Shown: in pieces, positions 60,115 to 64,000 of the stretch
Layout of the letters: each line of letters opens with the position of its first letter
How positions within the stretch are numbered: the first letter of the stretch is position 1
Origin: Teretinema sp942493045
GTDB lineage: Bacteria > Spirochaetota > Spirochaetia > Treponematales > Treponemataceae
Assembly (NCBI GenBank): GCA_942493045.1
Contig: OW818665.1
Span: 3,100,001 to 3,164,000 of the forward strand
Length of the DNA stretch: 64,000 nucleotides
Direction: 5' to 3'
Notes under the pieces: generated by a model
Databases searched by the model: none
What the model was told of the DNA's origin: nothing
What the model saw: the letters and a program-made list of their open reading frames with translations, nothing else
Position numbers and translations under genes: made by a program

Positions 60115-60726
60115 ATGAAAACTAAACTGATATTGTCTGCCTTGATTCTTTCCGCGGTAGTATTCGCGGCCGGTTGCAGCTCCATGCCGAAAGTTGACCG
60201 TGTTTCCGCCGATACCCAAACCGACTTAAGCGGTTACTGGAATGATACCGATCTGCGCATTGTCTGCGAAAGTCTGATTAACGACTGTCTGGACTCCGCC
60301 CGTGTCGCCCAGTTCGAGCGAACCAAGGGCCGGTTGCCGGTTATTATTGTGGGCGCCTTCCGCAACAGCAGCGATGAACATATCGATACCTCCATCATTA
60401 CCAAGAAGATGGAAACCGTTTTGATTAACAGCGGTCGGGCTGACTTCGTGGCCAGTTCCTCGGAACGCGGCGAGCTGCGCGATGAGCGCACCCAGCAGCA
60501 GTCCTGGTCCAGCGAAGAAACCGCCAAGGCTCTGGCCAATGAGACCGGCGCGGACTTTATGCTGATCGGTTCGGTCAAGACCATCGTGGATCGGGCCGGA
60601 AATATGTCTACACGTACTTATTTTGTGTATGGCGAACTGATCGAAATTGAGTCTAACCGCAAGGTATGGCTCGGTGAAAACAGCGAGATCAAGAAGGTCA
60701 TCAAGACCCCCTCTGCCCGTTTTTAA
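60115..60726 (+). CDS. LpoB-like lipoprotein (penicillin-binding protein activator family)
   Basis: The 203-residue protein starts after GAGGAGGA and has a lipobox ending FAAGC (Cys20). The mature domain matches the LpoB/YcfM-CsgG-like fold: LPVIIVGAFRNSSDEHIDTSIITKKMETVLINSG, FVASSSERGELRDERTQQQ and GADFMLIGSVKTIVD. LpoB activates penicillin-binding protein 1B in enterobacteria; many distant relatives have other envelope tasks. It is the first of a lipoprotein triad, with COG3014-like and LPP20-like genes downstream after a terminator. Confidence 0.85.
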   Translation: MKTKLILSALILSAVVFAAGCSSMPKVDRVSADTQTDLSGYWNDTDLRIVCESLINDCLDSARVAQFERTKGRLPVIIVGAFRNSSDEHIDTSIITKKMETVLINSGRADFVASSSERGELRDERTQQQSWSSEETAKALANETGADFMLIGSVKTIVDRAGNMSTRTYFVYGELIEIESNRKVWLGENSEIKKVIKTPSARF

Positions 60727-60741
60727 TTGATAGAGTCAGGG

Positions 60742-60770
60742 CGGCTCCGGGACCTCCCGGAGCCGTTTTT
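60742..60770 (+). terminator. Terminator after the lpoB-like gene
   Basis: CGGCTCCGGG (60742-60751), loop ACCT, CCCGGAGCCG (60756-60765), then TTTTT. A perfect 10-bp stem. Confidence 0.92.
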
Positions 60771-60830
60771 CTTTCGGGTTGCGCGTAGCCCGATGTATTA
60801 CCACAGATCATTTTACCGGGGTTGGAACGG

Positions 60831-62156
60831 ATGAAGCATAAAACTTTTTGGGGCGCTCTGCCGCTGACAGTCACAGTGGTCCTGTTTATGTCCTGTACTT
60901 CAGTGGCGCATTACGAAAAAATCGACGCGGCAGTCTTCGCGGGCAACTATGCCGGCGGACTGGCTGAGATTGAAGCCGCCAAAGAAACCGCCTATAAGTC
61001 CAAAGACCGGGTGCTCTATTACCTCGAGTCCGGCATGCTGGCGCATTACGCCGGTATGCACGAGCAGTCCATCAGCGCTCTCAATGACGCCGAGCGGGCT
61101 ATCGAGGAAACCTTTACCAAAAGTATTTCCATGGAAGTAAGTACCTATCTGGTAAACGACAACTCCCAGGAATATCCCGGCGAAGACTATGAGGACATTT
61201 ATCTGAACGCCTTCAAGGCGCTCTCTTTTTACCATACTGGTTCATTGGACGGGGCGCTGGTGGAGATCCGCCGTATCGACAACAAACTGCGTTTTCTTTC
61301 GACCCGGTACGGAACGGCAATCACCAATGCCCAGAAAGCGGCGCTTGAAAAAGACGAAAACGTTCCGGCCGTAGATTCCGCCGACGCTACGGTCAAATTT
61401 AACAACTCCGCGCTGGCCCGTTACCTGGGAATGTTGTTTTACCGGGCGGACGGCAAACGGGATGATGCCCGTATCGATCGCAACGAGGTGCGTCTGGCCT
61501 TTGCCAATCAGCCGGGAGTGTATAATTTTCCGGTACCGTCCTCTCTGGACGCGGAACTGGAAATACCGGCCGGAAGAGCCCGCCTGAATGTCATCGCTTT
61601 TACCGGTCTTTCCCCTGTCAAACAGCAGGAAACCGCGCGGTTACAGCTGGGCTCCTCGAACTGGATCAAGATCGCCCTGCCGGTGCTGGTGGCCCGGCCT
61701 GTTCCGGTAACGCGTATGGAAGTAGTGCTGGAAAACGGCGTGACCTTCCCGCTGGAACTACTGGAAGACATGAACGCGGTAGCTGTGGAAACCTTTAAAC
61801 AGAAGGCCGCTTTTATCTATTTCAAGAGCATTTTACGCTCCACGGTTAAGACCGCGACCTCAATGGTCATGAAAGAGCAGGCCCAGGACCGCTCCGGTGA
61901 GTTGGGTCTGTTTCTGGCTGTGGCCAGCCTGGGGACGCAGATCTATGCCGAGGCCAGCGAACAGGCTGACCTGCGTATTTCGCGCTATTTCCCGTCACGG
62001 GCCTCGGTCGGCGGCCTGACGCTGGATCCGGGTGTCTATAATTTTTCCGTCAACTTTTATGGAGCTGGGAATCAGCTCCTCCATCAGCAGGTATTTCATC
62101 AATTTGAAGTGCAGGCCCAAAAACTGAATCTCGCGGAGGCTATATGTATACGTTAA
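60831..62156 (+). CDS. COG3014-like TPR-type lipoprotein
   Basis: ATG 60831 follows TTGGAACGG; an in-frame TTG nine bases upstream is less likely. The 441-residue protein has a lipobox ending LFMSC (about Cys22). A helical TPR-like part (about 25-200; DRVLYYLESGMLAHYAGMHEQSI, YLNAFKALSFYHTGSLDGALVEI) is followed by a beta-rich C-terminal part. The layout matches the COG3014 group, which is commonly found next to LpoB-like and LPP20-like lipoproteins in other diderms. Function is not established. It overlaps the LPP20-like gene by 13 bases. Confidence 0.8.
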   Translation: MKHKTFWGALPLTVTVVLFMSCTSVAHYEKIDAAVFAGNYAGGLAEIEAAKETAYKSKDRVLYYLESGMLAHYAGMHEQSISALNDAERAIEETFTKSISMEVSTYLVNDNSQEYPGEDYEDIYLNAFKALSFYHTGSLDGALVEIRRIDNKLRFLSTRYGTAITNAQKAALEKDENVPAVDSADATVKFNNSALARYLGMLFYRADGKRDDARIDRNEVRLAFANQPGVYNFPVPSSLDAELEIPAGRARLNVIAFTGLSPVKQQETARLQLGSSNWIKIALPVLVARPVPVTRMEVVLENGVTFPLELLEDMNAVAVETFKQKAAFIYFKSILRSTVKTATSMVMKEQAQDRSGELGLFLAVASLGTQIYAEASEQADLRISRYFPSRASVGGLTLDPGVYNFSVNFYGAGNQLLHQQVFHQFEVQAQKLNLAEAICIR

Positions 62157-63217
62157 TTCGCAAACCCTTTCTTTTTATTCTTTTCGCGCTTTTGCTGATC
62201 GCCTCGTGCGCTTCCGGACCTTCCTCCGAAGGCGGCGGAAAAACTGCTTCCGGCGCCGAACCGGCCTGGGTAAAAAACCCGCGTACCGCGTTCCCGGAAA
62301 ATCAGTATGTTTCGGCGGTCGGTTTCGCTGAAAACCGCGAAAACGCCGAGAAAAACGCCCTGCAGGCCCTGATCCAGATTTTCGGTCAGTCCATTACCGG
62401 CGACACCACCGTAAGCTCCCGCTACTCCCAGGCTCTGAAGGGCGGCATGATCGAGAGCAGCGAGGATTCCGCCATCGACCGCAGCATTACTACATCAGTG
62501 GAAATGGGTACAGTCGTAGGCGCGGAGATCAAGGATGTCTGGACCGAAGGTCCGCGTAGTGTCTATGCCGTGGCCGTCATGGAAAAAATGAAGGCCATGA
62601 TGATCTACAGCGATCTGATCGACAAGAATAACGCGGCCATCACCCGGCTGACCGATATTCCGCTCGCCGAGCGCAGTACACTGGACGCCTATGCCCGCTA
62701 CGATATGGCCGTAGAAATCGCCGATACCAACGCTAAATTCCTGAATCTGCTTTCGGTAATCAATCCGGCGATGGCTTCCTCCAAACGCGCCTCGGTGCTG
62801 AGCTCCGACCAGTTTAAGATTGAAAAGCTGCGCATCGCCCAGACTATCCCGATTGCCGTCACGGTGGACGGCGATCCCAGCGGCCGGGTTAAGGCCGCCT
62901 TCACCGCCGCCATAACCGCCGCCGGCTTTAAAACCGGCGGTAACGACTCGCGCTATCAGTTAACCGCGCAGTATAGTGTTTCCGAAGCCGCTCTGCCGAA
63001 CCAGACCAATAAGTTCGCCCGCTACGCCGTGGACGCCAGGTTGCGGGATGGTCTTACCAATACCGAACTGCTGCCCTACAGCATTACCGGCCGGGAGGGG
63101 CACCTGAATTATTCCGAAGCCGAACAGCGCGCACTGCGGATCGCCGAGCAGAAAATTCGCGAAGATTTCGGCATGAAATTCAGCGCCTTCCTTTCCAATA
63201 TGGGAAGCGTAAAGTAA
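62144..63217 (+). CDS. LPP20-family lipoprotein
   Basis: The 357-residue protein starts at ATG 62144 (GCGGAGG upstream), overlapping the previous gene. It has a lipobox ending LIASC (about Cys22) and the LPP20 signature PAWVKNPRTAFPENQYVSAVGFAENRENAEKNALQAL. A second domain (about 225-357) with IAVTVDGDPSGRVKAAF and ASYVIDARLRD-like strands resembles a repeated FlgT/LPP20-type fold. Vibrio FlgP, part of the flagellar H-ring, is an LPP20 relative, but no flagellar gene lies here. A strong hairpin follows. Confidence 0.82.
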   Translation: MYTLIRKPFLFILFALLLIASCASGPSSEGGGKTASGAEPAWVKNPRTAFPENQYVSAVGFAENRENAEKNALQALIQIFGQSITGDTTVSSRYSQALKGGMIESSEDSAIDRSITTSVEMGTVVGAEIKDVWTEGPRSVYAVAVMEKMKAMMIYSDLIDKNNAAITRLTDIPLAERSTLDAYARYDMAVEIADTNAKFLNLLSVINPAMASSKRASVLSSDQFKIEKLRIAQTIPIAVTVDGDPSGRVKAAFTAAITAAGFKTGGNDSRYQLTAQYSVSEAALPNQTNKFARYAVDARLRDGLTNTELLPYSITGREGHLNYSEAEQRALRIAEQKIREDFGMKFSAFLSNMGSVK

Positions 63218-63245
63218 GCTGTTCGCCCCGAAAAACTGCAGAAGA

Positions 63246-63287
63246 AAAGCACCCCCGGAAACTGCCGTTCTCGGGGGTGCTTTGTTT
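63246..63287 (+). terminator. Terminator after the LPP20-like gene
   Basis: AAAGCACCCCCG (63246-63257) pairs with CGGGGGTGCTTT (63272-63283), loop of 14 bases, followed by GTTTTA. It ends the lipoprotein triad and separates it from the convergent mraY gene. Confidence 0.88.
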
Positions 63288-63337
63288 TAAAGAGGTACTC
63301 TCCATGAGCCAGTATCCCTGGCTCTTTGGATTTCTGG

Positions 63338-64000
63338 TCAGCGGATTTTGAAGATCAGTCCGAGCAGGGCCAAGGTGATCAGTACCTGCAGAATCATAAA
63401 CTTCAATAAGACCTGGGTTGGTGACCATTGGCGGTGCTTGCGCATATGGTCATGGAGCGGGAAGCGGATAGTATGGAAGATGCGGATATTGAAGAAGCGC
63501 AGCAGGGCCACCTTAAACAGCCCGGTGCCTCCGTTAACCATGATCATGCCGCTGGTCATCAGCAGCAGGAAGGGGTTTCCGGAAACAAGCACGCAGATGC
63601 CGATAAAGAAACCGAGCGCCCTCGAACCGGCGTCTCCCATCATCACTTTGCTGGGAAAGGCATTGTGCCACAGATACCCCATCAATACCCCGGAAAGTGA
63701 AAATATTATTATCGCCCAGTTGGCCCCGTCTTTAAGGTGAGGAACCAGCAGATATTCGGAAATACGAATGTGGCCGAGCACAAAGTAAAAAATGATACCC
63801 AGGGAAAGCAGGGCCAGCAGTACCAGAGTTCCGGAAAGACCGTCAACTCCATCGGTACAGTTGGTGGCGTTTATGGATATCCAGAGAACTATCGTTGAAA
63901 CCGCTATAAAGACCAGCGGGTGAACGGCGACCTGGGCGGTGATAAAGGGCAGCCAATACAGCGGTTTGCCGTTGAAATAAAGATAAAACAGGGTGACGGA
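63338..64000 (-). CDS. mraY: Phospho-N-acetylmuramoyl-pentapeptide transferase, C-terminal part (runs off window)
   Basis: The frame is open from the window's right edge to a stop at 63338-63340, about 220 codons. It is MraY: the segments NATNCTDGVDGLSGT, HNAFPSKVMMGDAGSRALG and FPLHDHMRKHRQW (catalytic and substrate-binding Asp/His residues) are present, between hydrophobic helices. MraY transfers phospho-MurNAc-pentapeptide to undecaprenyl phosphate in peptidoglycan synthesis at the inner membrane. An internal ATG-like start would give a shorter frame but is not the true start, because the upstream codons encode conserved helices. The N-terminal third lies outside the window. Confidence 0.95.
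   Translation of the reverse strand, partial: SVTLFYLYFNGKPLYWLPFITAQVAVHPLVFIAVSTIVLWISINATNCTDGVDGLSGTLVLLALLSLGIIFYFVLGHIRISEYLLVPHLKDGANWAIIIFSLSGVLMGYLWHNAFPSKVMMGDAGSRALGFFIGICVLVSGNPFLLLMTSGMIMVNGGTGLFKVALLRFFNIRIFHTIRFPLHDHMRKHRQWSPTQVLLKFMILQVLITLALLGLIFKIR

Overview
The window looks like a chromosomal segment of a diderm (Gram-negative-type) bacterium, most likely a spirochaete. This is inferred from gene families and not proven: there is no rRNA or tRNA gene here to settle it. The clues are many lipoproteins, a LolA/FtsX-type ABC operon with its own outer-membrane barrel, tandem DUF438/hemerythrin-PAS proteins, several HD-GYP and hybrid-kinase proteins, a SemiSWEET, and an LpoB/COG3014/LPP20 lipoprotein triad. 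Most of the window is GC-rich by eye (roughly 55-60%). Bases 1-10.6 kb are clearly AT-rich (about 40% or less by eye) and look acquired.

Region 1 (1-10605) is the most unusual. Three secreted proteins, two of them with a visible 22-residue double-glycine leader, carry three different cysteine-hydrolase-like C-terminal domains. Each is followed by one or two small proteins with signal peptides. After them comes a complete type I export machine: a C39-peptidase ABC transporter, an HlyD-like adaptor and a TolC-like channel. The first two cargo genes share a nearly identical N-terminal segment and then diverge completely. I read this as a polymorphic effector/immunity locus.

Region 2 (10644-14601) is recQ, broken near its 3' end by an IS66-family element. 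The element has 11-bp terminal inverted repeats and a perfect 8-bp target duplication.

Region 3 (14693-25194) holds an HD-GYP protein, an ABC-2 exporter, and a tightly overlapping operon. That operon mixes a corrinoid protein, a URO-D-type methyltransferase homologue and a DUF1638 protein with three signalling proteins (REC-PAS, GAF-PAS-kinase, REC-PAS-HD-GYP).

Region 4 (25233-35703, minus strand) has two operons. One runs methyltransferase, 35-residue Cys-containing peptide, hairpin, radical SAM/SPASM protein, thioredoxin-thioredoxin reductase fusion, membrane Fe-S protein, M18 aminopeptidase; it is a candidate RiPP cluster. The other runs chemotaxis receptor, CoA-binding protein and two DUF438/hemerythrin/PAS paralogues.

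Region 5 (35835-44875) has a trans-envelope ABC/LolA/barrel operon, a 42-residue protein, a lipoprotein, thiol peroxidase, an Rpn-type nuclease and ribA.

Region 6 (45009-64000) is mainly core metabolism: class I ribonucleotide reductase, SemiSWEET, bacteriohemerythrin, a complete trpE-GD-CF-B-A operon behind a palindromic candidate operator, a hybrid kinase, a thioesterase, aroA, a VOC protein, the lipoprotein triad and the C-terminal part of mraY. A recurring feature is start codons lying 6-10 bases after a -10 box without a Shine-Dalgarno sequence, which suggests leaderless or near-leaderless transcripts. No gene-free stretch exceeds about 300 bases.
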